Below are positions 49,058 to 63,000 of a stretch of 64,000 nucleotides of DNA, in pieces. A program made the translations under genes and the position numbers. The stretch comes from Pseudofabraea citricarpa (lineage: Eukaryota; Ascomycota; Leotiomycetes; Helotiales; Dermateaceae). The stretch spans positions 422,792 through 486,791 of the forward strand of contig JAPWGK010000027.1 of the NCBI GenBank assembly GCA_029641185.1, in the 5' to 3' direction. The notes below the pieces were generated by a model. That model had not been told where the DNA came from, did no database searches, and saw only the letters and a list, made by a program, of their open reading frames with translations. Within the stretch, counting starts at the first letter, position 1; the number at the start of each line of letters is the position of its first letter.

Positions 49058-52000
49058 TAATATAAGCTTAATACTTAGCTAAGGATTTATATTATAAAAT
49101 AAACGAGCTAATTATATAATATAACTAAATATTATATTCTTAAGTAATAGATTAAATAAATAGTTTTTTTCTTAATCTTAACTTTAATTAATATAATAAT
49201 TAAGAAAAAAAAAGACTTAAGCTTATAAATAATAATTTAATTATTAAAATTATAACTCGCGTCTATTAATAATAGTATATTAATTATTATTTACTAAGAG
49301 TATAATAATATACTCGAATAAGTAAAAAAAAATAATATAAATCTTATATAATAATATTAGAAATAACTTAGAATATTCTAATAAGCTTAAGTATATAATA
49401 TATTAGAGATAAAAGATTTACTTATAACTAAAAAGTTTCTTATAATAATATTTATAAAAATAACTCTAGAATAAGAAAGATTTTAATTAATAAAATATAT
49501 TAGAATAAATAAACTTAAATTCTTAGGTAAAATATTTAAGTAATATAAAAATTAATTTTTTACTTTAATATATAAAAATTTAGTTTAATTTATAACTAAA
49601 AGAATAATAATTTTTATTACTCTTAAGGAAAAATTAAATAATACTAGAAACTAATATATTAGCTTAACTTAATAAAAATAAAAGTAATTATATTTTTACT
49701 AAGATAAAAGAAATAAAAAATATTTCTAGAAACTTTTAATATATTTATTTCTTAAGTATACTCTTATAAGAAGCTTAAGGAAAAATCTTAGAAATCTTTT
49801 ATTTAAAGAAAAATATTATATAATCTAAGATTATTTATAAAATAAAAACTAGGGTTTAATATATAATAAATTTACTAAGAAAAATTAAAAGATCTTAAAT
49901 TTTAGGGATTTATCCTAAAAGAGAAAAAAATCTTCTAGAAGTTTTACTAATAAATACCTAGGGCTTATAAATATAATAATCTTAAACCTAAAACTTATAA
50001 TCTAATAATTAGATATAAGTATTTATATAATTATAAACTTTTTAAGCTACTTATTATCTAATAATATACTTATTAATAATTATAAAATTATTTATTTAAT
50101 AAATAATAAAAAACTTCTAGTTTTAAGCTTATTAGTTAAAATAAACCTAAATAATATAATAAATATAAGAATTTTATATCTATTAATTTTATTTTATAAT
50201 ATTAGAATTATAAAAAATATATTAAATAAAATAAATAAAAAAGAAATAATAAATTTAATATTTTATAATATTAAAATAATTAAGAGATTTAATATTAATA
50301 TAATATTAGAGATTTTTCTTAAGAAAATTAAAATCTAATACTAAGAGTTTAATAATTTATTAAAATATAAGAATAAGAAAAAAAATATATATATTAAGAA
50401 ATTAAGACTTTTATTTAATATTATATTCTTAGAATATAAGTTATTTTTCTTTTACTTAAAACTTCTTATAAATATCCTTTTAAGTATTACTAAGATTCTT
50501 ATATTTCTTATAATTAAATAAAAGATAAAACTAAGACTTAAGAATTAAAAGAAATTCTTATATTTAAGATTAAATTCTAAATAACTTTAGTATAATAAAA
50601 TAAGATATCTTAGCTTAATAACTTTAAGTATATTTATTAGATTAATCTATAATATAAAAATAAATAAGATAAAATAAGTAAAATATAAGTATTATTTTAT
50701 AGCTTATATTAGCTAAAGAATATTAAAGTAATTATTAGAAAGAAGATTATCTTATTTCTTTTAGAGAATTAATTAAGATTTATTTAATTTTAAATATAAA
50801 TATAATAAATCTTTTTAGCTATTTATAATTAAAAACGAATATAATAAGAAGCTTTTTAGCTTTATACTAAGATAAAAGACTTATAAGAAGATATATTATT
50901 TTCTTAAGAGTTTTAAGAGCTAAATAAAAACTTAGTATAAGCTTTTAATCTATAAAATTAAGTAAGATAATAATATATTTATAATTATAATTAAAGATAT
51001 TACTTATTATTAATATTAGATAAAAGAAATAAATATTAATTTTAAGTTTTCTCTAATATATATATATAAGATAAATAATAAAATAAAATAAGTTAGATAA
51101 AAAGTAATTATAAGATTTATAAAAATAAGAAAAAATATAAATCTTTTAGTAAACTTATAACTAGAAATTATATTTATAAGAATCTTCTTATATAATATTA
51201 GCTTACTTTAAGCTAATAATATAAAAACTCTAAATAAAATACTTAACTCTTAGTTTTACTTATACTTTTAATAATATAATCCTAAGTAAATCGCTAATTT
51301 AATAATAAATCTTTAATCTAATTAAAATAAGATTTATATATATAATTATTAGATATACTTATTAATTAAAGAATAAAAAGCTAAAAGCTTAGTAAAAGCT
51401 TTTAAAATTAGATTATAAGCTTATATTAGATATTTAATAAGATATATTATATCTAATATCTATAAAATATAAGTTCTTATATTTAATAAAATTATTATTA
51501 CTAGAAATATTAGATTTAATAAAAATATTAGATATAATTTAAATAAAAAATAAAAGGAAAATTAACTACTTATAATTACTAGAATAATAATAAATATAAT
51601 TAAAATTAAAGAACCTAAGATTTAGGATATTAGATTAATACTTAGTAATTTAATTAGATAAAAAGATATAAGCCTTATAATTAAGTAAAATAAAAAGCTT
51701 ATTAAAAAAAATAATAATACTTTTATTAATCTAAAGGATAATATTTTAATCTCTTAAGAAATTAAATCTTAAGTAAAAGCTAAAAAGCTAATATAAGAAG
51801 TTATATTAATACTTTTAGTAATTATAAAATAATAAAAAAGTAATTTATCTAATTAATCTTTAGAACTTTTATTTTCTAATAATACTCTTAAACCTAAAAG
51901 TATATTAGCTTTAAGAAATAAGAATAATAATAAAATAATAAGAGTTAACTTAAGTAATTTATTACTAAGAAAAATAATATCTTAGATAATTATATAATAA

Positions 52001-53950
52001 AAGAGATTATATAACTAAGTAATAGGTTAATAAAAGCTTTCTTAAAAAAAATCTAAAAGAAAAGCTTTAGCTTAGCTTCTAAAATTAAAGTATAAGTATA
52101 AGTATAAGAAATTTAGTTTAATAATATAATCTAATAAAAAATTCTAAGATAAAGATTATAAAAGCTCTAAGAGAAATAAAAGGAGTATAATATATTCTTT
52201 TATAAAGATAAAAGATAAGTAACTTAAAAAAATAATAAGTTAAGTTAAATATTAATATATTAATATACTTAATAACTTTTATTATATTTATTAGCTTAAT
52301 TAATTAGTAAGATAAAATAGAAATTATTTTAAAATAATATATATAATAATTATTATAATATTATAAATAAAAATCTTAAAAGTAAGCGTATAAATAAGTA
52401 GCCTCTTAAGTAAACTCTTAAGCGTTTATTAAAATAATATATTAAAAGTACTAAAATATTAAAAGAATCTAATAAATTATTTACTTAGTATTTATTTTAG
52501 AGATAATATAAGATTAAAGCTTTAAAACCTAAAGAATAAAAACTACTAATAAGTAATTAAAATCTTAAAAGTAAAAACTAAACTAATTCTTCTAAAGTAA
52601 GTATTTATATATAAATTAGACTTATTTAGAATAATAACCTAATACTAATTATAAATTATAATTTAAGGTAATTTATAAGATAATAAATCGATTATATTAA
52701 CTTATATAATTATTCTCGTATTATAATTATTTTAAGTAATAATAATAATTATAATATATTTTAATCTTAAGTCTAAATAATTTAATATAATTAATATATT
52801 TATTAATACCTTAAAAAAAGAAAGTAAAATCTTAGTTACTTACTTATTATCTAATAAATTTAAAATACTAAGAATATATATAAAAATTAATTAAATATTA
52901 TATAACTTAAGAGACTTTTTTATTTTATAGTTTTATAAATTCTTAGTTACTTTAAAAAAGCTAAATCTAATTATATATAAAAAAGACTTATATATTTATA
53001 TAAGCCTAGGATCTAAAGTCTTAGTTATATTTTATATTAATAATATATAAGTATTATATTATAAGAGTAATAAAATTAAAGCCTAAGAGATTATTTATAA
53101 ACTTAATAAAATATATAAGCTTAGAGATCTTAGGAATATAAAATAATTTCTAAGAGTATATATTATTAGAAATTAAGCTTAAAAAAAGATATAATTAGTT
53201 TATAATATATATATTAAAAAGATTATTATTAGATTTAATTTAATAGATAAAAAGTACCTAAGTATTTTATTATTAATAATAAAGTTTATAAAGAATATAA
53301 GATAAACCTCTAAAGCTTAAGTTAAGAAATATTAAGAAAAGATAAGCTTAGTATTATATATTATAATTATAATTAAACTAAATATAACTTTTATAGCTTT
53401 TTAGCTCTCTTACTTCTTAATTAAAATAAGTATAAAATATCTTATAATTATAAATTAAATAATTAAGTATTTCTTTAGAATATACTTTCTAATAATATAA
53501 TTTAGCTATAAGCTTAATAAAATCTAAATATTAATCGTATTAGATATATCTTTTATAAATAATATAAAAATATAATATTTTTCGTATAATTATATAATCT
53601 CTTTATTTAGTAGTCTAATTACTTAGAAAATAATATATTAACTAAATATATTTATATTAATTATAAAAGCTAAACTTTAGCGTATTAAGTTTATAATAAA
53701 AGAAATTATAACTTTTTAAAGGTTTTTTAAAGAATTAAGTCTAAAGATTAAAGAATTATAAATAATCTTTTATATCTATAAACTAGGAATTACTAGGAAA
53801 TTTAATAATTTCTTTTTGTTATTAAAGGTATTAAATATATACTAAACGTATTAAACTTTATACGCTTCTAAATATTAGTATATATATTATATTATTATAA
53901 CTATAAGAAAAGAATATTATAATATTTATAATATATATATTATAAATATT
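49058..53950 (+). mobile_element. Copia 3 remnant, plus strand, LTRs not found
   Basis: A third Ty1/Copia family is recognised from its ordered integrase, RT and RNase H ghosts on the plus strand (about 50500-53750). It starts somewhere after 49058. The sequence from there to about 49400 has an inverted-repeat flavour (TTTTTTTCTTAA near 49166 and TTAAGAAAAAAA near 49200) but no match to the DNA after 53800, so no LTR pair could be drawn. It may be truncated at one or both ends. Confidence 0.72.
49400..53830 (+). pseudogene. Ghost gag-pol of Copia 3
   Basis: Integrase lies at about 50560-51300, with a segment equivalent to the S-P-P-Y-T-P-x-Q-N-G box near 51050-51080. RT includes V-I-F-Y-I-N-N-I near 53024-53047, with Y-I-N-N at 53033-53044 (both Asp of Y-V-D-D now Asn). 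RNase H holds the S-x-x-G-Y-x-x-x-L-F box around 53550-53620 followed by a K-x-x-L segment. The frame is continuous across these landmarks apart from TAA/TAG codons. The family differs from Copia 1 and Copia 2: its RT box is Y-V-D-D type, unlike the T-D-D of Copia 2. Confidence 0.78.
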
Positions 53951-53960
53951 ATAATATTAG
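53915..53960. repeat. AT-only palindrome after Copia 3
   Basis: A long palindrome of ATAATATTTATAATATAT and its mirror spans this site, followed at about 53975-53995 by a second copy of the ATTATAAATATTAT arm. It could form a cruciform. There is no sign that it is an LTR. Confidence 0.5.
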
Positions 53961-54084
53961 TATTATTTATAATTTATATATTATAAATATTATATTAATC
54001 GTATTATTATTATTTAATTATAAGCTAATAATAATTTAATATTATCGTTTATATTCGAGTTATATTAACTAAATATATTTTACG

Positions 54085-54452
54085 ATTAATATATTAATTA
54101 TATTATAGTTATTTTACTAGTAGCTAATAATACTTATAATTTTATTATATAATACTAGTAAGTCTATTAAATACTTCCTATAATTAATATACTAATTATA
54201 TTATAGTTATCTTACTAGTAGCTAATAATACTTACTTCTTATAATTAATATATTAATTATATTATAATTATCTTACTAGTAGCTAATAATACTTACTTCT
54301 TATAATTAATATACTAATTATATTATAATTATCTTACTAGTAGCTAATAATACTTATAATTTTATTATATAATACTAGTAAGTCTATTAAATACTTCTTA
54401 TAATTAGTATATTAATTATATTATAGTTATCTTACTAGTAGCTAATAATACT
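54085..54452. repeat. Higher-order tandem repeat, 98/61/61/98 bp
   Basis: Five units start at 54085, 54183, 54244, 54305 and 54403. All share a ~61-bp core beginning ATTAATATA and ending in CTAATAATACTTA. Units 1 and 4 carry the same 37-bp insertion (containing TTTTATTATATAATACTAGT), which gives periods of 98, 61, 61 and 98. The last unit is partial. Identity between units is very high given the RIP load, so the array either arose late or was mutated as a whole before amplification. Confidence 0.85.
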
Positions 54453-56500
54453 AATAAGAACTTATTATTTCTCTAATATAAATACTTTTCCTTTTCTAAG
54501 CCTTTTAATTTTATTCTTACTAGATAATATACTAGTATTTATACTTTTATATTCGTCCTCTCTTATACGTTTCTATTTTATAATCTATTTAAGATATATT
54601 ACCTAGTATATAAGTACTTTTTTTATCTTATTTTTTATTTAGTTTAGGTTATATAACTCCTAATATTAATCCTAATTAATATAATTATTAATAAAATATA
54701 TATCGTTTAATTAAGGCTTAGGATTTAGAGATACTAGTATAATATATATACTTTATATAATTATATCTAAGATATAAAAACGTCTCTTACTTAGCTTTTA
54801 ATTATCTAATTATAGATAAGTTTACAAAACCTAAACTTCTATTATATTATAAATTTTATTAGGCTTATTTTAGTTTTTTAGTATTATAAGATTAACTAAA
54901 GTATTATAATAATAAATAAGTTTATAAGTTCCTAGTAGTATATTAGATAAATCGAATACTAAGATTAAGCTTTATATATAAGTAATTCGCTTACCTCCTA
55001 AAATATTAGACTTTATCTACGAATACTCTTAGATTTAATAGTAATTCTTCTAAGTATATTCGCCTCTCTAAGATAAGATATATTATATATACTTGGCTTT
55101 TAACTTTTTAGTATTTATATAATTTTTACTTATATATTTCTAGTATTTTATTAAAGAGTAAAACTAAACTAAGAAATTATTAACCTAACTTAAATCTAGC
55201 TTTTTATAATTAACTAGCTTATTAGGTATTATTATATTATCTTTTTTTTGTTAGCTTTATTAAATAAAAATAACTAGAGTATTTATAAAATTATCTAATC
55301 TAGTTATTACTTAGGCTTCTTTTATTATTATAATTATCTTATAACTTAAGCCTAGCCTCTAAAAGAGTTCTTAGTAGGACGATAATTTATTTATTTATCC
55401 TAAAAGACTAAGATTAATTAGATCTTAGGTTAATATATTTGCTTATATTATAATTAGCTTATTTGCTATTATCTTAAAACTAAGTTAGTAAGCTAGAAGA
55501 TTATTTATAGCTTATAGATTTATTACTCTTATATTATATAATATAATTTAGTTAATATATATTAGGCTTTTATTAGTTAGATTATAATATTTCTTAAGTA
55601 AATACTTATAAGTTATTTTTATTATAATCGAGTCTTATTTGTCTAATAAGTTATATCTCCTAATATAATCTAGATAATATAAGAGTATATAGAATTTTAT
55701 ATAATTCTAGTAAGCTTTATTATTAGTATCTTTAGGCTACTAATTATTAAAGGCTTTTTTTATTTTATTAAGTTATAATAAGATATACTCTAAGTATTAT
55801 ATAATTTCCTTATTATATATCTTATATTATATTATTATTATAAAATTAGTAAGAGCTCTAATAAACTTTATTATAGCTAAAGAGTATTATATTAATAGGG
55901 GTATAATAATAGGAACTAGGATTTTTAGAATTACCTTTTTTTCTTTTCTAGTTTATTATATAATATAACTAAATTAACTAAAATACTTAAGACCTTTAAA
56001 TTATAGTATTATATTAAAGTATATATCTAATTATATTATACTTATAATATCTCTTAGGGAACGATTCTACTTTTAGACCTTAGTATTAGCTAATATAAGC
56101 TTTATAATTAGTTCTTTTATCTAGTTAATAATATTCTAGATTACTCTTTTATAGAATTAATAAAGGATATTAATAGTTATATATTAATAGATATTAATAT
56201 AATAATAGTACTAAGTAAAGTTTATAGTATTATAAACCTAGTCTAAGTTCCTCTTTTTAGTATATTCCTCTTATTACTATTAAATCTACTATTATATTTA
56301 CTTATAGGTTTATAATTATAACTTTTTTATAATATTTTATCGTTCGTCTAAACTAACCTAGTAGATTAAATATTATCTCTTAGATTTAATCCTAGTAATT
56401 AGCGTTTATTCCTTATAATCTATTATAATACTAGAGATTATAAGATAATACCTTCGAATTTAATTATTTATATAATAGATTAATATATTATCTAGAGCCT
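54453..56500. other. RIP-mutated DNA without recognised element
   Basis: About 2 kb with slightly more G and C than the retroelements and scattered CG, CC and GG. No LTR, RT or transposase motif was seen. Around 55950-56400 a minus-strand frame looks partly open with many charged residues, but a plus-strand frame is similarly open, so I make no call. Confidence 0.4.
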
Positions 56501-57249
56501 ATTATTCTAATATTATTCCTAAGTTTATTAGTATATATCTAGTAATATATAAGATTACTAGAAAGCTAATAGTTAGATTAAAATATATATTATAATATAG
56601 CTATTATAAACTTATAATATACCTTAGCTTTAATCTTTAATATTTTATTAGTATTAACCTTTTTTATAATTTTATAGGTTACTAGAATAAATCTAAGTAA
56701 TAACTTACTTAGAATTATTTATCTTTAATAAAGCTTCTAATTATAATTTCTAATTATAATATATATTAGCTAAGTTATTTAGTTATTATAAAGCTTAGTT
56801 AATAATATCTTATCTATTATAAGTATTATAAGAATTATTATTATTCTAGTTAAGAGCTTCTCTTAAGTTTCCTACTATTATTTAATAATATATATCTTAT
56901 TATATAACCTAATATTATCTATCACCTAATATTATTATACTAGTACTTATATTATATCTTAAGTAAATAAGTTATATCCTAATAGAAACCTTAAATATAA
57001 TATAATATTTTAATATAATAACTTATATACTAAAGGTTCTTATAATAATCCTAGTACGTCTATTAATAACTAGTCCTCGATTTATTTATCTTATCCTAGT
57101 ATTTTATATAAGATCTTATAAAGATAATTAAAGATATTCTTATATATTCGTATATATAAAAATATATATATTACTTTTAGTCTTAAGTCTCTAAAAAAGT
57201 CTAATATATCCCCTTTCGTATAACTAGCTTATAACTATTATATAATAAG

Positions 57250-58250
57250 CGTATAATTAATCTAAGTTTTAAATAATACCTAAGGGTTTTTAATATCTAA
57301 TATAAGAGGAGTTACTAGAATATTCTTACTAATAATTATTCCTAGATTTATAAGTTTACTAGCTTACTTCCTAGTTACCTTCTTAAAATTATTAGTTCTA
57401 GAAAATACTATTATTATAGGAGTATATAACCGATCTTAAAGAAAGAATTACTTATTTATATACTTTTTATCTTATAGTTTTTTATCTTTTATATTACTTT
57501 TATTTTATATATTATTATTTATCCGACTATTAAAGTTCTTAAATAAAATCGTTTATAAATTAGAGGAGTTACTACTAGTAGGAATATTTTCTATAAGAGA
57601 AAGCCCTAATATATATATTAGTAGAGTTAACTATAATCTTAAAGTATTATTATACGTATAATTAGCTAAAGTATAAGATAATATACTATTATTAAAGTCG
57701 TTTTTATTCTAGATAATTTAATAATCTTCTTTTATAAACTATTAGCCGTTTATACTTATAATCGGTTATATAACTAGAAGATTTATAATCTTTTAATATA
57801 TTATAGATAAAATTATATATTATATTATACTACTAAGATTCTAATATTATTTATTATATTAAAAGTATCAAATTAAATTAAATATAATTTCTTACTAGAT
57901 ACTATTAGATAAATTATATATAGAAACGAGTTATTATATATATATAAAGTAATACGAAAGATATTATTTATTAGGTAAAATATTAATACTAAAATTATTA
58001 GGATTAGAATATAACTTAGGTAATCTAACCTGCGATTATAATTATAATACTTAAACCGAATAAATAATATCCCTATTATTCTCTCTTATTTATATATTAT
58101 TTTACTTTTATAACTCCCTAGTATAATACCTAATAAAAGTTTATATTAAAGTTTTCTTAGTCTTATATTATAATATTCTTATTATTATCTTTACGATTAT
58201 TATAACTAAGTTAAAGTATTATTTTTATAATTATATTAATCGAGTTAAAG
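57250..58250 (+). pseudogene. Plus-strand ORF ghost, family unknown
   Basis: One plus-strand frame is unusually open: there is one stop between about 57265 and 57660, and about 15-20 in total over some 325 codons, all TAA/TAG. The translation is hydrophobic and Leu/Ile/Phe-rich, partly because RIP turns Pro, Ser and Ala codons into such codons. It probably extends upstream (about 56800) with more stops. I recognise no domain. Confidence 0.35.
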
Positions 58251-58419
58251 TAATATATTTATAATTATTTTAACTAAGTTAAAGTATATTTCTTACTTTT
58301 ATATAATCTAGACGATTATCTTTCTCTTTTACTCTAGCTATAATCTCTTTTATAGCTTCTTAGTATAATACCTAGTAGAAGTTTATATTAAAGTCTTCTT
58401 AGTCTTATATTATAATATT
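58119..58419. repeat. Duplicated ~60-bp segment
   Basis: The segment at 58119-58177 recurs at 58360-58419 in the same orientation with a few transitions (TAGTATAATACCTA core, then TTTATATTAAAGT). Between them a TAACTAAGTTAAAGTA motif is also repeated (about 58206 and 58270). This indicates a local duplication with a period near 241 bp. Confidence 0.65.
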
Positions 58420-60039
58420 TAATTATTCTCCTTATTTTTTTACTTTAACTTCCTAGTAGGTTATAAGAGCTTTTCTTTTATTTTTATTACTTATATCTAG
58501 TATTATCTTAGGTTATTTTACTATTATTAATTATAAGTTTCTTATTTTAATAATAAAAGCGCTAATACGAACTTAGTCTAGCTCTTAAGCCGTAGCTTAG
58601 TATTATAATTATAACTTTCGTATTTATATTAATTATCTTTGTGTCTCTTATTATAAGTATTATAATTCGATCTACTATTATTAAAGCTTATACTAGATTT
58701 TTATAAGTAGCTTTCTTAAGATACGTATATATAATATTTTATCTATTATAATTTTTAAGAACTTATATCCTATTATACGTTTTTAAAAGAAGTCTTATAA
58801 TTAAGATAATAGAATATATATAATAATTATAGTTACCTTATATTAGTTAATTATTTAATAGCTTTACTTCTTATTATTAGCTAGTTATCTTACCTAAGGT
58901 AAGTAATCTTATAAAAGAATCTTCCTTTTTTTTTCTTTTACTTTTAACTTCTTTTATTATTCGATTTATATATTATTATAAGTATAAGGTATCTTTTATT
59001 TTATATCTTTTATTAGCGCGTAATAATAAGTATAACTTTTTATTATTTATTTTATTCTTAAGTATAACTTAAAGGTTTTACTTTCTTTATTTTAACTTTT
59101 TATCTATTATATATATTTAATATAATATTATCCTTAGGCTCTTAATAGCTAGCTTTTTTAACCCTAGACTAATATATTATATAATATAATATTAAACTAA
59201 TAAAAAACTAAAACCTAAATAATAAGTTATTAATCTTAGGCTTAAGGCTTTATAATATAATAAGTAAGTCTAACTTATTTATTTAACTTAAGATAATAAC
59301 TAATATTAAATCTATTAACTAATTTATATATACGTGTAAAAGTAGCTTAATTTATAATAAGCTATTATAAATTACTCGAGTACTTAAAAATACCTTTAAG
59401 TTATAATATAATTAGTCTTAGATTAATATAATAAACCTAGAATAAGTTAAAAGTATTATATAAAGTTATATAAAGTAAGTTATATCTAATTATAAGCGAA
59501 TATTAAGTTAATTAAATCGAACTAAGCCTCCTATTACTCCTAATACTCTTATATATAACTAATATTTAGCCCTCTTATTATTACTAGTAAGCTTTTTAAC
59601 TCCTCTTACGCTTACTTTAATTTAAATAATAAGTATAAAAGTTACTAATAAAATACTTTTAACTTTCCTTTTATACTATAATATCTTATTAATATTTATA
59701 GCTCCTAGTAGCTAAGGTAAGTTATTAGAGAATCTAACTATTATTAATCTTAACTTTAAAATCTTTAAAGATATATTAATAGATTCTTTTAAGTTAGATA
59801 TTAGCTTTAATAAAAAATAATATTAAATTATATATTAGATATTAGGTAATATAAATATAAAGGTTAAATTAAATAATTACTAGTATATAATCGTCCTCTT
59901 AGCCTAAAAAATTAATTAACTAGATATTAAACTTAATATTTATCCTAAGATAATAGCTATTAAGTTATCTTAAGATCTTTTATTTATATTATTACTAAAG
60001 ATATATTATATATACCTAATAGTAATAATATATAATTAG
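58420..60039. other. RIP-mutated stretch upstream of the repeat-rich ghost gene
   Basis: 1.6 kb with no LTR, tandem repeat or firm reading frame recognised. Scattered CG words survive. It may contain the 5' end of the ghost gene that becomes clear at 60040. Confidence 0.4.
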
Positions 60040-63000
60040 AAACGAAAACGATTTATTAATAATAATAATAACTCTTTTAACTCGAATATTAAATTATATA
60101 ATAAGTTAGCTAATAAGTTAGGTAAGTTAGATAATAAGTTAGCTAATAAGTTAAGAAAGTTAAATAATAAACTAGATAATAAATTAGTTAGTAAGTTAGC
60201 TAGTAAGTTAGCTAGTAAGTTAGCTAATAAGTTAGATAAGTTAAATAATAAACTAGACGATAATAAACTAGATAATAAGTTAGCTAATAAGTTAGGTATA
60301 TTAGATAATAAATTAGACGATAATAAACTAGATAATAAGTTAGCTAGTAAGTTAAGTAAGTTAGCTAGTAAGTTAAGTATATTAGATAATAAACTATATA
60401 ATAATAAACTAAACGATAAGTTAACTAGTAAGTTAGGTAAATTAGCTAATATATTAGACGATAATAAATTAGACGATAAATTAGCTAATAAGTTAAATAA
60501 ATTACCTAGTAAGTTAAGTAAGTTAAATAATAAACTAGATAATAATAAACTAGATAATAAGTTAGCTAATAAGCTAAGGAAACTAGATAAAAAGTTAGTT
60601 AATAAGTTAGCTAATAAATTAGATAATAATCTAGATAATAAGTTAGCTAATAAGTTAGCTAATAAGTTAGATAATAATCTAAGTAATAACTTAGATAAAT
60701 AACTAGACGAAAGATTAAATAATATATTATCTATTAAGTTAAGTTATATTAATAAGTAGCCTAAAGATATTACTTTTATTACTAGTATAATACTACTAAG
60801 TAAGCTTATAAACGAAGTTATACGAGATCTAATTATAAGTTTTAATCCTAAGAAGTAAGTTAATATTATTTTATTATATAAGTAGTTTAGTTAGCTAACT
60901 AGTATATAATATTATTTTACTAATATAAAAAACCTTCCTAGGATTAAGTATTTTTCTTTAGAAGGATAATATAAGTATTATAAATTCTTTCTTTATAATC
61001 TAATAAAATTCTTAACTTCTACTAGTTATATTATTATCTTTTCTAGTTATAGTCTAAATTATTACTTATAGTTTTATTAGGCGTATATAACTTAATAGTT
61101 ATTTAAGTAGTAAATATATAATATATTTAAAAGTATCTTAGCTAATAAAACTAGTATTAGTAAGATTATAAAAGTCTTAAGTTATAACTAGGTCTAGTAT
61201 AAATTAGTAGCTACTTAGATAGATTTTAATAGATTCTTAAGAGGATATTACTTCTAGAAGTATTTACCTAGGTTAATAAAAAAATAACCTTAGAGTAAAA
61301 ATATTATTTATTTTTTCTAGGAATATTAGGGAGTATAATATCCTTATATTAAGTTTTCTCTAAGTATAAACTTAATCCCTAGATTATATATTATATTTAT
61401 CCTAATAATTATACCTTTAAAGCTTATTTTATAATAAAAAGAAGAGTTTATATTAATATTCTAAAGCTTAAAAAACTCGAAGATTATTAAAAGAGATATT
61501 TATAGGTATCTAGAGTTATATATTAAGTATTATAAGTAGCTAAAAGATTCTTAGTACTTATATTACCCTAGGAAATACTTAGCTAGTAATAAGACTAATA
61601 GGAAAGAGCGTAATTATTATAGATTTATATTTATTAGTATACTAAATAAAACCTTATCTAGTAAAATAAAAGGAAATAACTTTATTTATATTATAGATCG
61701 TAGAATATACCCTTAGTCGGTTATATTTTAGAACGAATTTTATAAAATCTAAAACCTAAATATTATTTTATACTAATATTTCCTCTTATAAATAAAATAC
61801 TTATATTTTAATAGAGATATTTTAAAGCCTTTATTACTTATTTTTCTTTTTATAATACTTATTATTAGAGGAGTTAATAACCTTCTTCTAATAATAAAAA
61901 TACTTAAGAGAAAAAGTTAAAATCGTAAGACTAATAATACTACTAAATCCTTCTAGTATAATATATTAGAGAGTATTTAAACTCTAAATATATTATATTA
62001 AGCGATTCTTAAGAAAGATAAATCGTATAACTAGAGAGTAAAAGATTAGCTAAACGTATATAAAATATTATACTCTCTTAAGCTTTTTATAACTCTTAGT
62101 CTAATTATACTAAGTTGATAATCTACTAATTTATAGTTTAGTAAGTAACTTATTAAACTATTACTCTTATATATTAATAATATTATAATAATAACTAATC
62201 GTATATATATATAACTAATCTAGGATCTTATTAATATTATATAAAGAGAGATAAATATAATATATAATATAATTATAATAAGATAAATATATACTAAAAG
62301 AAGGAGCTTATAATTAGTCTAAAGTATTAAAGGTCTTAATAAATTTATATTATTTTATCGTATATATTATTATATAAGCTTTCTTACTTATATAACCTTT
62401 TTTATTATTAGCTAATATAAACTAGATAATAATCTCGATCTAAATAATAAGCTAGTTATAATATATAATTTATATACTACTATTAGCTAAGATATTATTA
62501 ATAGTACCTAGTACGGTTATCTCTTATAAGGCTTATTAGTTAGTAGTTATAAAGTAGAGAAGCTTATAAGATTTATTTAGGAGATAATAAGTAAAAATCC
62601 TAATATAAAAATATTAATTACTTATATTTTACTTATAAGTATTATAATTATATAATTAATAAGTTATTATTTTAAGCTATAATTAAATATAATAACTAAT
62701 ATATTATATAATAGTTAGGTAATTCTCTAGTTATTTCTAGATCTTAAGATAATAACCCTAAGTCCTTAATTAAGTAATAATACTCGTATAAGAATTATTT
62801 ATTCTTTTAATTTATAAGAGTTTAATAATACTTTTAAAGAACCTGTTATAATAGCTATAAAAATTATAATTACTAATATTAATCTTATTAGTATAAGCTA
62901 TAATATCTAAATAATAAATTATATTATTATATTCGAGTTATTATAAACGTTTGATAAATATAAATAAACCTTTAGATATATATTTTAGAGTAATTAAACT

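Noticed and set aside
54453..56500. LINE/Tad1-type reverse transcriptase
   Set aside because: I looked on both strands for F-A-D-D or Y-x-D-D-type boxes and RIP derivatives and found none in a convincing context.
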